In this document: positions 17,374 to 27,011 of the stretch, in pieces | Layout of the letters: every line of letters starts with the position of its first letter | Position numbering within the stretch: the first letter of the stretch is position 1 | NCBI RefSeq assembly: GCF_023646285.1 | Contig: NZ_JAMOKX010000005.1 | Span: 121,201-185,200, forward strand | DNA: 64,000 nucleotides | Reading direction: 5' to 3' | Source: Helicobacter colisuis | Lineage (GTDB): Bacteria > Campylobacterota > Campylobacteria > Campylobacterales > Helicobacteraceae | Program-made: the position numbers and the translations under genes | The notes under the pieces: model-generated | The model's input: only the letters and a program-made list of their open reading frames with translations | Databases searched by the model: none | Told to the model about the DNA's origin: nothing

Positions 17374-18485
17374 TTCTTTATCCTTAAAAGTGCATCTTTG
17401 ATAATCTCTTGCTCATAAACTAAAGCCAATCTCACATATCCACGCCCTGGATTTATGCCATTTTCTCTTGACAAAAAGCTTCCTGGCAATACCACGATAT
17501 TTTCTTTCTCTAGTAAATTACGCGCAAATTCCAAATCATCGCCCACAAAAAGCCATACATAAAAGGTCGAACTTGGAACTTCCACCCCCAAAATCTCTTT
17601 TGCTAGTTGCAAATTTTTTGCATATTGCTCTCTTGAATACAAAGTATGCTCATCATCACTCCACGCAACTCTAGCGGCTTCTTGCAAAGGCAGTGGAGAG
17701 GCACAGCCAACATAAGTGCGATATTGTGCATATTGTTTTAAAATTTGACTATCTCCGGCAATAAAGCCACTTCTAAGTCCAGGGGCACTAGAGCGTTTGG
17801 ATATGGAATTAAGCGCCAAAATATTTTTAAAAGAATAATTTCCTGCTGCATAACTTGCCTCTAAAATTGAAGCGGGTTTAGAATCCATATAAATCTCGCT
17901 ATAGCACTCATCATTTAACAACAAAAAGTCATATTCCAAAGCCCATTCCACCCATTTTTTTAGCTCTTCTAAGCTTAGAGTGCTACCTGTTGGATTGTTT
18001 GGAGAATTAAGAATAACCAAATCACATTCTTGCATTTCTTTAGTGCTCAATTTTGGCTTAAAATTATTCTCTTTTGTAAGATTCATGTGAATCACTTTTG
18101 CCCTTGAAGCGATTGCTGCGCCCTCATAAATTTGATAAAAAGGATTTGGATATGCCATAACTTTATTTTTTTTATTAAAAAGATAGAATTGCGGAAAATT
18201 AAATAATACTTCTCTAGTTCCAAAAGTTGAAATCAACGCTTCGCAAGGCAAATCAATCCCAAAACGCCTTTTGACAAATCCAAGCAAGGCTTCTTTAAGC
18301 GATTCCTCTCCACTAGTTTTTGGATATTTATTTAGTAAGGCAGCCTTTTGGCTTAGAGTTTGGCAAATAAATTCAGGTGTCTTAAACTGCGGTTCTCCAA
18401 TAGTTAGTGAGATTCTGCCCTCTTTTTGTGGAATATCCTTAATAAGAGCATTAAGTTTTTCAAAAGGATAAGGTTGAAATTCCAT
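17364..18485 (-). CDS. PLP-dependent class I/II aminotransferase (DapC-like)
   Basis: This 373-residue fold-type I aminotransferase has N-P-N-P-T-G (substrate and PLP contact) near residue 171 and NDECYSEIY with the PLP-ring Asp near 198. The Schiff-base Lys is in SISKRSSAPGLRSGF near 237, and the carboxylate-binding Arg lies near the C-terminus. Campylobacterota homologues next to murC are usually annotated as aspartate or N-succinyl-diaminopimelate aminotransferase. A DapC role would fit the murC context, since diaminopimelate feeds the same peptide. The substrate cannot be read from sequence. It overlaps murC by 10 bases. Confidence 0.88.
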   Translation of the reverse strand: MEFQPYPFEKLNALIKDIPQKEGRISLTIGEPQFKTPEFICQTLSQKAALLNKYPKTSGEESLKEALLGFVKRRFGIDLPCEALISTFGTREVLFNFPQFYLFNKKNKVMAYPNPFYQIYEGAAIASRAKVIHMNLTKENNFKPKLSTKEMQECDLVILNSPNNPTGSTLSLEELKKWVEWALEYDFLLLNDECYSEIYMDSKPASILEASYAAGNYSFKNILALNSISKRSSAPGLRSGFIAGDSQILKQYAQYRTYVGCASPLPLQEAARVAWSDDEHTLYSREQYAKNLQLAKEILGVEVPSSTFYVWLFVGDDLEFARNLLEKENIVVLPGSFLSRENGINPGRGYVRLALVYEQEIIKDALLRIKKWL

Positions 18486-18488
18486 AAT

Positions 18489-20009
18489 TTATCTCCTTTT
18501 TGAGCGAGTTGATTTGGAGTTTTTTTTGCTTTTTGTGGCGCCTTTTCTTCCTTGATTCTTTGGGCGTTCTTTTTCCCTGAAGCTTTTTTTACTAGAAATA
18601 TTTCTGGGAGAATGCGCACCTTTTTTGCTAGAGTGTTTTTTTTCATCACTTTGAAGTTGCTTTTGGAAGCGACTTAAGCCCTCTTTGTCTAACCCAATCT
18701 TATTGGGACCTATAATTTTATTTTCTTTTAGCACCATAGAAAGTAGCTTACATACTAATTGCGTCATATCTGCATTTGCGCGAATCTGCTCATAAAACTT
18801 CAAAGCTTCATCGGTGATTTCACATTTTAGGATATTTTCTAAAAGACTAGAATCTTTTTTGTCAATCGTATCTTGTAAGTCTGGAATCTCATAAAGCTCA
18901 ATTTTAGCCTTTGTGTTTTCTTTGATTCTACGCAACTCTTTAAACTCCAAAGGTGTTGCCAATGTAATAGCAACACCTTTTTTGCCTGCTCTCCCTGTCC
19001 TGCCTATGCGATGCACATATGATTCTGGATTGAGTGGAATATGGAAATTAAACACATGGCTTACACCACTAATATCAAGCCCACGCGCTGCAATATCTGT
19101 AGCCACCAAAACATTAATACTTGAATCTTTAAATGCTTTAATAGCCCTTTGCCTCTCTCTTTGCTCCATATCTCCATGCAAAGCTCCCGCCTTATAACCA
19201 CGGCTAACAAGCCTTTCACAAAGCAAATCTGCTTCTTTTTTCATACGCGTAAAAATAATAGCCTTGCTTGGCATCTCACTATCAATTAAACGCACAATCG
19301 CATCTTCGCGTTCTTGCTCATTAATAATGTAATATCGTTGTGAAATATCTTGATTAGTTGTATCACTTGGCGTAACTTTAATCAGCTTTGGATTATGCAG
19401 AATCTTTTGTGCCAAATGCTTAATAGGCGTTGGCATCGTCGCTGAAAAAAGCAGAGTTTGGCGATCGCTTGGCAGATAAGTAAAAATCTCTTCAATATCA
19501 TCTAAAAAGCCCATATCTAACATTTCATCTGATTCATCAAGCACCACCACTTTTGGATCAAAATCCTTTAAACGCCCATTGCGCAAATGATCTAATAATC
19601 TCCCTGGTGTTGCAATGATTATTTGAGGTTTCTTTTCTAAAAGCTCAATTTGACGGCGGATAGGTTGCCCACCAAAAAGCGATACTGTGCGGACTTTATT
19701 GTATTTCCCAAGCTTAAAAACCTCATCGCCAATTTGCATTACAAGCTCCCTTGTAGGCGCAACAATCAAAGCCTCAACACTGCCATCATGTCTTAAATCA
19801 TTAACCAAAGGCAAAGCAAAAGCCGCTGTTTTTCCTGTCCCTGTTTGCGCCTGTGCAATCACATCAAGCCCATCTAAAATTACCGGAATAACTTCTTTTT
19901 GAATAGGGCTTGGCTCTTTAAATCCTGCTTCATCAATTCCTTTTAAAACTTTACTCTTAAGTCCAAATTCGGCAAATCCATTGTTTGTTTTTTTTCTTGT
20001 TTTTTCCAT
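18489..20009 (-). CDS. DEAD-box RNA helicase
   Basis: This 506-residue protein has a two-lobed RecA core. The Q motif is FAEFGLKSKVL, Walker A is AQTGTGKT near residue 54, P-T-R-E-L follows, SAT is in LFSATMP, and motif VI is HRIGRTGRAG near 334. The Walker B box reads D-E-S-D instead of the canonical D-E-A-D. A C-terminal extension ends in a strongly basic Lys/Arg/Ser tail of about 60 residues that should bind RNA. It belongs to the RhlE/DeaD type acting in ribosome assembly or mRNA decay. It is followed 3 bases later by the aminotransferase gene. Confidence 0.95.
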   Translation of the reverse strand: MEKTRKKTNNGFAEFGLKSKVLKGIDEAGFKEPSPIQKEVIPVILDGLDVIAQAQTGTGKTAAFALPLVNDLRHDGSVEALIVAPTRELVMQIGDEVFKLGKYNKVRTVSLFGGQPIRRQIELLEKKPQIIIATPGRLLDHLRNGRLKDFDPKVVVLDESDEMLDMGFLDDIEEIFTYLPSDRQTLLFSATMPTPIKHLAQKILHNPKLIKVTPSDTTNQDISQRYYIINEQEREDAIVRLIDSEMPSKAIIFTRMKKEADLLCERLVSRGYKAGALHGDMEQRERQRAIKAFKDSSINVLVATDIAARGLDISGVSHVFNFHIPLNPESYVHRIGRTGRAGKKGVAITLATPLEFKELRRIKENTKAKIELYEIPDLQDTIDKKDSSLLENILKCEITDEALKFYEQIRANADMTQLVCKLLSMVLKENKIIGPNKIGLDKEGLSRFQKQLQSDEKKHSSKKGAHSPRNISSKKSFREKERPKNQGRKGATKSKKNSKSTRSKRR

Positions 20010-20067
20010 TTTTTACTTATCCATTTTGAAATAAATTACAGCATAAAGCCCACTCTACTTAGGTAAT

Positions 20068-20769
20068 CTACGAGTTTGGCGATGCAAAAAGTTGAGAATA
20101 AAGGCTAGTGTATTCCTTTTGCATTTTTTCTTTTAACTCCACAAACCAATCCTCACCTTCTGGCACAAAAGAAGGCAAATATTTCACTATAAAAGCTTCA
20201 TTATCAAAACGCATCGCACCTATATCCAAACATTTTCTTGTTCCACAAAAAACCACCGGCTGCACTCTAAGCCCAAAATGCTCTGTAAGCACTTTAGCAC
20301 CACTTTTAAAAGGCAAAAATTTCTCACCACCTAATGATCGAGTGCCCTCTGGGAAAATACACAGAGTTCTCTCATTTTGCAACCTATCTTTAGCTTCTTT
20401 AAGTAGATACACCATCTCTTTTTTACTCTCTCGATCAATCAAAATCATCTTAGGAGCTTTTAGAGCATGACCATACAAAAAAGGTTTGCCAAGCTCTTTT
20501 TTGGCAATCCAACACAAGTTATTAGGATGTGTTGCTTCTAGATAAATCACATCCATAAAGCTTTGGTGATTCATCACCAAAATTCTTGCTTCCTTGTCTA
20601 TCTCTCCAAACGCCTGCACCCTTACTCCAAAGAGCTTCATAAAAACTTTAGCGGTTGCTATGCGTATCTTTCTATGAGATTTCTGGAAGCAATACATCAA
20701 GGCAATACTAAAGGGTATTACCACCATAGTATAAATCACTGCACTAAAAGCTCTAATTTTGGATACCAT
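20068..20769 (-). CDS. plsC: 1-acyl-sn-glycerol-3-phosphate acyltransferase
   Basis: This 233-residue membrane-associated acyltransferase makes phosphatidic acid. The H-x4-D catalytic motif is in NHQSFMDVIY near residue 67 and the acceptor-binding FPEGTRS is near 138. An N-terminal membrane helix at about 8-27 is followed by R-K-I-R-I. The start overlaps the end of the upstream SH3-domain protein gene by 17 bases, so translation is probably coupled. Confidence 0.95.
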   Translation of the reverse strand: MVSKIRAFSAVIYTMVVIPFSIALMYCFQKSHRKIRIATAKVFMKLFGVRVQAFGEIDKEARILVMNHQSFMDVIYLEATHPNNLCWIAKKELGKPFLYGHALKAPKMILIDRESKKEMVYLLKEAKDRLQNERTLCIFPEGTRSLGGEKFLPFKSGAKVLTEHFGLRVQPVVFCGTRKCLDIGAMRFDNEAFIVKYLPSFVPEGEDWFVELKEKMQKEYTSLYSQLFASPNS

Positions 20770-22054
20770 CTTTTCTCACCCATCCAATACGATCATCTTC
20801 AAGCAATATTTTGTAATAGCCATATTTATCTGAAAGAATCTTTACCTCCATAGGATTTTGTGTTGTTAAAATAATCGTTGAATTAAAAGTCGGCTGAATC
20901 CTAATTTCTACATCTGTCTTTAAAGTAGCAGAAGTTTTAATAGACAATAAATAAATCAAAACAACCAAAACAATAGCTCCCAAAACCAAAAACAGCTTTT
21001 TGCGATAATACAAATACAATCCCAAAAAGACAATAATAAGAAAAATTGCAGCTAGAATTTTATAAATTTGCAGAGTATTTTTAGGTCTAATATCGCTCTG
21101 TGTGCTAACACGATCGTCTTGTGAAAAATTATCAATGTGTAATTCTACATATTTGGCACTTTGCACATTAAAATAATCAAAAGATATTTTATCCAAGCTC
21201 TTAGGCACTACTGCATAATAAAAAATCTCTGATTCTTTATAATCTCCCTTTTTACTCTCAATTCCCTGCTGTGCGTAAGTCTCCAAATGGAAATCAAATA
21301 AATTCCCCATCGTGCTTTGTAGCTGAAAAACTGCTAAATTACTTTGTGAATCATAGCTTGTGATTTTAGTATCGACAATCCTAAGATCATTAGCAACCAC
21401 TTGTGAGTAGCTACCCTTTCGCTCTAAAGGCACAGCTTTACCAACAATAGATTCTGTAGATTCCCTTAATACTCCCTCGCTAGTTTGAATTATAGCTTCT
21501 ATTTTAGGAATCGTAAAATTCACCTGTTCAATCCTAAAATAAAAGATATTCCTTAAGCTTGAATCTTGATTTAAAATCCAATTTTCCTCTGGATTTAACA
21601 CGCTAACACTTGAATCTTTGGCAATAAAATTTGTAGTAATCTTGGAATATTCACCAAAAATTAGAAGCTTTACTTCAATAGGAATAATTTGCTTGACATA
21701 CAAAACATTTTGAAGTGGGCTAACAAGACTCAAATAAATATTTTTAGGCGTTAAGGTGCCTTGATAATTCTCTTGAATAGAATTTGGAGCTTGATTAGAA
21801 TCGCTATTTTCTAAAGGAATTAAATCCTCTTGTGGTGGCGATTTTTCAAAGGGATTTTTTAAATCTTTTTCTTGCACCAAGGGAGTGTTTAAAGATGATT
21901 CTTTTTCAATGGGCGCAGGAGTAGCAGGTAAGAAACCTTGGGGAGAATTTTGGTTTTGCATAGGCTGAGTATAGGCATCAGAATCCTGTGGAAACATAGA
22001 AGTTTCCTGTGCAAAAAGCCCAATAATGCAAAAGAAAAAAAGTAAAAATCTCAT
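20753..22054 (-). CDS. Exported membrane protein with C-terminal SH3-like domain
   Basis: This 433-residue protein has an N-terminal signal peptide (cleavage near residue 15, after G-L-F-A). A Pro/Gln/Asn-rich low-complexity segment runs to about 105, and a large BatD-like beta-rich periplasmic domain spans about 105-300. Two closely spaced membrane helices lie at about 318-370, followed by a short C-terminal domain ending KYGYYKILLEDDRIGWVRKD, typical of bacterial SH3 repeats. A periplasmic-protein gene occupies this position between purQ and plsC in C. jejuni (recalled). It overlaps purQ by 4 bases. A cell-envelope role is likely but unproven. Confidence 0.8.
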   Translation of the reverse strand: MRFLLFFFCIIGLFAQETSMFPQDSDAYTQPMQNQNSPQGFLPATPAPIEKESSLNTPLVQEKDLKNPFEKSPPQEDLIPLENSDSNQAPNSIQENYQGTLTPKNIYLSLVSPLQNVLYVKQIIPIEVKLLIFGEYSKITTNFIAKDSSVSVLNPEENWILNQDSSLRNIFYFRIEQVNFTIPKIEAIIQTSEGVLRESTESIVGKAVPLERKGSYSQVVANDLRIVDTKITSYDSQSNLAVFQLQSTMGNLFDFHLETYAQQGIESKKGDYKESEIFYYAVVPKSLDKISFDYFNVQSAKYVELHIDNFSQDDRVSTQSDIRPKNTLQIYKILAAIFLIIVFLGLYLYYRKKLFLVLGAIVLVVLIYLLSIKTSATLKTDVEIRIQPTFNSTIILTTQNPMEVKILSDKYGYYKILLEDDRIGWVRKDGIQN

Positions 22055-22710
22055 AGAATCTCTAAAAAACCTTCTAGCATTTTTAATCCAACATCACCAC
22101 CCAAAATTTTCTCTACACATCGTTCTGGGTGTGGCATTAGCCCAAAAACATTTTTTTGTTCGTTACAGATTCCTGCAATATTTCTCAAAGAACCATTGTT
22201 ATAACCAACATATTCTAATAAAATTTGATCTTTTTGCTCTAGCGTTTTTAAGCCCTCTTTATCAATGTAATAATTACCATCAGCATTAGCAATAGGCACT
22301 TGCAACAAATCATCTTTTTGAAATTTGCTTAAAAAAATATTGTTATTATTCACAACTCTTAAGCAAACATCTTTGGAAGCAAAATGTAAGTTTTCATTGC
22401 GTTTCATTGCACCAGGCAATAATCCACTCTCAAGAAGTATTTGGAATCCATTGCAGATTCCAAGCACATAACCACCTTTTTTGGCAAATTCCACCACAGC
22501 TTGCATAATAGGCGCAAACCTTGCAATCGCACCACTTCGCAGATAATCCCCATAGCTAAATCCACCAGGTATCACAACAAGCTTAGTTTCACTTGGTAAT
22601 TTAGTTTCTTGGTGCCAAACTATTTGCGTTGGCACTTTCAACAAAGAAAAGGCATACTGCATATCATATTCGCAATTTGTTCCTAAAAATTGTAAGATAG
22701 CAACACTCAT
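22051..22710 (-). CDS. purQ: Phosphoribosylformylglycinamidine synthase subunit PurQ
   Basis: This 219-residue class I glutamine amidotransferase supplies ammonia for FGAM synthesis, step 4 of purine biosynthesis. The catalytic Cys is in VLGICNGFQILLESG near residue 85 and the His/Glu pair in MPHPERCVE near 196. The N-terminal V-A-I-L-Q-F-x-G-T-N-C is typical. It works with PurS (next gene upstream) and PurL (not in this window), the split form of the enzyme. Confidence 0.97.
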   Translation of the reverse strand: MSVAILQFLGTNCEYDMQYAFSLLKVPTQIVWHQETKLPSETKLVVIPGGFSYGDYLRSGAIARFAPIMQAVVEFAKKGGYVLGICNGFQILLESGLLPGAMKRNENLHFASKDVCLRVVNNNNIFLSKFQKDDLLQVPIANADGNYYIDKEGLKTLEQKDQILLEYVGYNNGSLRNIAGICNEQKNVFGLMPHPERCVEKILGGDVGLKMLEGFLEIL

Positions 22711-22723
22711 TAGATCTCTTTAT

Positions 22724-22960
22724 TTACATTTTAATTTTGTAGTCTTCTATCACTACATTTGCAAGAAGCGATTCACACATTGCCTCCACTTCCTTATAAA
22801 CCTTTTCTTTATCTTCTCCTACCATCTCCAAGGTAATCACTTTGCCTACATTTGCATTTTTTACACTCTCATACCCCAATGATGATAAAGCGTGGCAAAT
22901 CGCCTTGCCTTGAGGATCAAGCACCCCTTCTTTTAATGATACAATCACTTCTACTTTCAT
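22724..22960 (-). CDS. purS: Phosphoribosylformylglycinamidine synthase subunit PurS
   Basis: This 78-residue protein with the PurS pattern (V-x-V-x-L-K-x-G-V-L-D-P-Q-G, then G-Y-x-x-V-x-x-x-x-x-G-K) bridges PurQ and PurL in the FGAM synthase complex. It lies between purC (9 bases upstream) and purQ (13 bases downstream) on the same strand, as expected for a split-subunit operon. Confidence 0.95.
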   Translation of the reverse strand: MKVEVIVSLKEGVLDPQGKAICHALSSLGYESVKNANVGKVITLEMVGEDKEKVYKEVEAMCESLLANVVIEDYKIKM

Positions 22961-22969
22961 ATTATCACC

Positions 22970-23686
22970 TTAAGATAAAATTCGCTTTAAAACTTCTTCA
23001 TATGCCATTTTAACGCTTCCTAAATCTTGTCTAAAGCGGTCTTTGTCTAATTTTTCTTTTGTATCTTTATCCCAAAAACGACAAGAATCAGGTGTAATTT
23101 CATCAGCCAATAAAATATTCCCCTCATTATCCACGCCAAATTCAAGCTTAAAATCCACCAAAAGTAAATTCTTAGAATCAAAAAACTCACGCAGAATTTC
23201 ATTAACCTCACGCCCTATTTTTCGCAAAGTTTCTAGCGATTCCACACTCTTGACGCAATTTAAAATCAAGGCGTGTTCATCATTAATAAGTGGATCACCC
23301 AATGCATCATCTTTGTAATAAAATTCTACAAGCACAAAGGGTAGTTTCTCTCCCTCTTTAATCCCTAATCTTTTGCTTAAAGATCCTGTGGCAATATTTC
23401 TTACTACCACTTCAATAGGAATAATCTGCACTTTTTTGCAAAGCATTAAATTATCACCCAAAGTCTCTACATAATGCGTTTTAATTCCATTTTTTTGGAG
23501 TAATTTAAAAATTTCTGTTGAAATCTTACAATTCAAACTCCCTTTCCCTTCTTCACTGCCCTTTTTTTCTGCATTAAAAGCTGTTAAATCATCTTTAAAC
23601 TCTGCAATCACTAAATTTGCATCACTAGTCTTATAAAGCTTCTTTCCTTTGCCCTCATACATCATTTCTTTTTGTTCTACTTGCAT
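22970..23686 (-). CDS. purC: SAICAR synthetase
   Basis: This protein of 238 residues from the preferred start condenses CAIR with aspartate in purine synthesis. Visible motifs are the N-terminal [29 protein letters not shown] near residue 88 and [11 protein letters not shown] near 198. An in-frame codon at 23704 would add six residues. The ATG at 23686 has AAAGGAG at ideal spacing and matches family N-termini, so I chose it. It begins 11 bases after the ctpA stop. Confidence 0.95.
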   Translation of the reverse strand: MQVEQKEMMYEGKGKKLYKTSDANLVIAEFKDDLTAFNAEKKGSEEGKGSLNCKISTEIFKLLQKNGIKTHYVETLGDNLMLCKKVQIIPIEVVVRNIATGSLSKRLGIKEGEKLPFVLVEFYYKDDALGDPLINDEHALILNCVKSVESLETLRKIGREVNEILREFFDSKNLLLVDFKLEFGVDNEGNILLADEITPDSCRFWDKDTKEKLDKDRFRQDLGSVKMAYEEVLKRILS

Positions 23687-23696
23687 ATTTTCTCCT

Positions 23697-24989
23697 TTAA
23701 TCAACTACTTTAAAAACTTTAAGTGCATCAATGGCACTTTTTAACTGAATGTCTGAAAAAATAGTTTCTTGTGTGATAATATTTTTATCTTCTTTCTTTT
23801 TAGATTTGCTTTCTTTGCTACCGACCTTTTGCAACTCACCCTCTAAATGCTTTTGTAAATTAGCTTCCTTGATGCTAATGCGATCATTATCCACTGGGAC
23901 AGCCCCTGGTCCTACTTCCACATCTGGTGTTACACCGACTGCTTGAATCGTTCTTCCACTTGGCAAATAATAACGCGCAATAGTTAAGCGCAAAGCTTCT
24001 TTTTCTTCTGTTGGCAAAATCACTTGCACACTACCTTTTCCAAAAGTTGTTTCCCCAACAAGCACCCCGCGCTTATTGTCTTGAATCGCTCCTGCAACAA
24101 TTTCACTAGCACTTGCGCTTCCATTGTTAATCAACACCACCAAAGGCACTTTTGCATAAGGCGTTCTTTTATTAGCTTTATACACGATATCCTCATCTTC
24201 AATGCGACCTTTTTGGGAAACAATCACACCATTTTCTAAGAATAAATCACTCAATTCCACAGCTTGATTTAAAAGCCCTCCAGGATTATTTCTCAAATCC
24301 AACACAATTCCATCAACTTTTTTAAACTTCCTAAGCTCATCCTCCACTCTTTGGCTTACATTTTTATCAAAGGAAGTAACTCTCACATAAACATAATCGG
24401 TATTTTCAATCCCTCTTACATAAACGCTTTCTACTTTGATATTATCTCTTGTAATGTCAAAAACCAATGGTTTTGGATTATTTTTCCTTACAATTGTAAG
24501 TTGCACTTTTGTATTTGGTTTGCCTCGCATACGATTAACCGCATCATCAATACTCATATTCAGAGTGCTTTCATTATCAATCTTTAAAATAATATCTCCG
24601 CTTTTTAATCCTGCTTTATCACCTGGAGTTCCCTCAATAGGGGCGATAATTGTCAAAGCACCCTCTTTGAGCGCAATGGTAATTCCAATACCACCAAATT
24701 CCCCATTAGTCTGAATCTTAAGCTCTTCAAACTTTTTCTCATCCAAATATGCGGAATGCGCATCAAGGTTTGATAATAGACCATCAATTGCTTTATCAAC
24801 AATCTGTTCTAAAGTCAATTCATCAACATAATATTTCTCCACCGTTCCAATCACTTTTCGGAGTTTGTTATAAGAATCTAAACGCGATTCTTCTCCCTTT
24901 GTTTCTTGAGCCAAGCTCACAGAAGATGACAAAAAAGACAAGATCATAACAATCAAAAATGTCTTAAAAAGGCTTTTTGTGGTTTTCAT
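23697..24989 (-). CDS. ctpA: Carboxy-terminal processing serine protease (S41 family)
   Basis: This 430-residue exported protease has a signal peptide to about residue 27 and a PDZ domain at about 92-175 ([15 protein letters not shown], then GDIILKID). The S41 catalytic Ser is in [15 protein letters not shown] near 289 and the Lys in FGKGSVQ near 319. It acts in the periplasm on C-termini of envelope proteins. A Lys/Glu-rich C-terminal extension follows the core. It heads the purC-purS-purQ run, an order I also associate with C. jejuni. Confidence 0.94.
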   Translation of the reverse strand: MKTTKSLFKTFLIVMILSFLSSSVSLAQETKGEESRLDSYNKLRKVIGTVEKYYVDELTLEQIVDKAIDGLLSNLDAHSAYLDEKKFEELKIQTNGEFGGIGITIALKEGALTIIAPIEGTPGDKAGLKSGDIILKIDNESTLNMSIDDAVNRMRGKPNTKVQLTIVRKNNPKPLVFDITRDNIKVESVYVRGIENTDYVYVRVTSFDKNVSQRVEDELRKFKKVDGIVLDLRNNPGGLLNQAVELSDLFLENGVIVSQKGRIEDEDIVYKANKRTPYAKVPLVVLINNGSASASEIVAGAIQDNKRGVLVGETTFGKGSVQVILPTEEKEALRLTIARYYLPSGRTIQAVGVTPDVEVGPGAVPVDNDRISIKEANLQKHLEGELQKVGSKESKSKKKEDKNIITQETIFSDIQLKSAIDALKVFKVVD

Positions 24990-25048
24990 ATTTTACACCT
25001 AAAGATAATTTAAGATGAGATTCTAACGCAATCTCACTAAAATAAAGT

Positions 25049-26968
25049 TTAGTTATTTTCCTTAGCCAATTCTAGGGCTTTTTTCTTGTGATGCAAATGA
25101 ATATAAAGTTGCAAGACTTCCAAACTAGCAGGAGTTACTCCACTGATCTCACTTGCTTCAAAAAGACTTTTGGGAGTGAATTTTTTGAGTTTTTCCACCA
25201 CTTCCAAGCTTAATCCAGGAATCATATCAAAGCTAAAATCAGCTGGAATCTTAATGTTTAGCATTTTATCCATATTATCAATAAGGCTTTGTTGCTTTTG
25301 GATATAATTTGCATATTTTGCTTCCACCAAAATTTCTTCTAAAGCACGATGCGAAAACTTTGCAAAAGGCGTCTGGACAATCTCTCCAAGCTTCAAAAGC
25401 TTAGGCAAATCAAAACTCCTACGCCCCACGATTGTTCTCCAAGTTGTCTTATCGCTAATTTTTTCTTCTTGAATAGAATCCAAAAATGCCAAAATCTCTT
25501 GAGTAGGCGTAAGTGCAGTAGAATCTAACCATTGCAAACCTTTTTGAATATCGCTTTTATCTTGCAATAGAGCCTGATATTCTTCTTCTTGCATTAAGCC
25601 TAGCTCATAAGCCAATTCTCCAAGCCTAAAGATTGCATTTCCCTCACGCAAAAGTAGCCTATATTCTGCCCTTGAACTAAACATTCTATAAGGTTCTTTG
25701 GTTCCTTTTGTTACCAAATCATCAATCATCACGCCAATATAAGCCTCATTGCGCTTTAGCGTGATTTCTTCTTTTCCTTGAACACTAAGACTAGCATTAA
25801 TCCCTGCAAAAATACCTTGCGCTGCTGCCTCTTCATAGCCTGTGGTGCCATTAATCTGCCCTGCACAATAGAGATTCTTAATTTTTTTAGTCTCTAGCGT
25901 GTGCTTTAATTCTGTGGGATTAATATAATCATATTCAATAGCATAGCCATAACGCACAATTTCTGCATTTTCTAAGCCTTCAATACTATGAATCATCTCT
26001 TCTTGCACATCAAAAGGCAATGAAGTTGTCAAGCCATTAATGTAATATTCATTAGCCTCTAGCGTTTGTGGCTCTAAAAAAAGCTGATGACGCTCTTTAT
26101 CACTAAAGCGATTCACCTTATCTTCAATGCTTGGGCAATAACGCGGTCCAATCCCTTCAATTTGCCCTATAAACATTGGTGCTCTATGAAAATTATTTCT
26201 GATAATTTCGTGAGTTTTGGTGTTAGTATAAGTTACATAGCAAGGGAGTTGAGTGGGAGAAAACTCTTTATTTCCTAATTCTTTTTGAGTTTGTTTGCTA
26301 AAAAATGGGGGTGGCATATCGCCATAGTGCTTCTCTAGGGCTTCAAAGTTTATACTGCTTGCTTTAATTCTAGCACAAGTTCCAGTTTTTAGCCTCCCCA
26401 CTTCAAGTCCTAATTCCCTTAAACATTCTCCAAGCTCCATTGCGGGTGGTTCTCCCGCTCTACCATTATTAGAGATATTCTCGCCAATATGAATCTTTCC
26501 ACGCAAAAAAGTTCCTGTGGTTAAAATCACTTTTTTGGAGTGATAGACTTTTCCAATATTAGTTTTAACCCCTACTACACAATTGTTTTCTAGCAATAGC
26601 GATTCTACAATTTGTTGTGAGACTTCAAGATTTTTAGTTTGATAGCAAATTTCACGCGCGATAATTTTATATCTATCCATATCAATTTGCGCTCTAGTCC
26701 CACGCACCGCAGGACCTTTTGAAGCATTAAGAGTGCGAAATTGTATCCCACTTTTATCAGTGATATAGCCCATTACCCCACCTAATGCATCCACTTCCTT
26801 TACCAAATGCCCCTTTCCAAGCCCACCTACAGCAGGATTACAACTTGCCGCACCAATTTGCTCTACAAGCATTGTCAAAAGCAAAGTTTTACAACCTCGC
26901 TTTGCTGAGGCGATAGAGGCTTCAATACCAGCATGCCCACCACCAATTACAATCACATCATAAGTCAT
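25049..26968 (-). CDS. mnmG: tRNA uridine-5-carboxymethylaminomethyl modification enzyme MnmG
   Basis: This 639-residue flavoprotein, with MnmE, modifies the wobble uridine of several tRNAs. The FAD-binding N-terminus is [14 protein letters not shown] at residues 5-18. Cys residues are in [15 protein letters not shown] near 41 and [11 protein letters not shown] near 192, and the GidA signature [15 protein letters not shown] lies near 375. The length is near the usual 620-630. No methyltransferase or MnmE gene is adjacent. It ends near ctpA on the same strand. Confidence 0.97.
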   Translation of the reverse strand: MTYDVIVIGGGHAGIEASIASAKRGCKTLLLTMLVEQIGAASCNPAVGGLGKGHLVKEVDALGGVMGYITDKSGIQFRTLNASKGPAVRGTRAQIDMDRYKIIAREICYQTKNLEVSQQIVESLLLENNCVVGVKTNIGKVYHSKKVILTTGTFLRGKIHIGENISNNGRAGEPPAMELGECLRELGLEVGRLKTGTCARIKASSINFEALEKHYGDMPPPFFSKQTQKELGNKEFSPTQLPCYVTYTNTKTHEIIRNNFHRAPMFIGQIEGIGPRYCPSIEDKVNRFSDKERHQLFLEPQTLEANEYYINGLTTSLPFDVQEEMIHSIEGLENAEIVRYGYAIEYDYINPTELKHTLETKKIKNLYCAGQINGTTGYEEAAAQGIFAGINASLSVQGKEEITLKRNEAYIGVMIDDLVTKGTKEPYRMFSSRAEYRLLLREGNAIFRLGELAYELGLMQEEEYQALLQDKSDIQKGLQWLDSTALTPTQEILAFLDSIQEEKISDKTTWRTIVGRRSFDLPKLLKLGEIVQTPFAKFSHRALEEILVEAKYANYIQKQQSLIDNMDKMLNIKIPADFSFDMIPGLSLEVVEKLKKFTPKSLFEASEISGVTPASLEVLQLYIHLHHKKKALELAKENN

Positions 26969-27011
26969 TTTACTCCTTAAAGAATCTCCATAATTATAAC
27001 TAAAAATTAAT

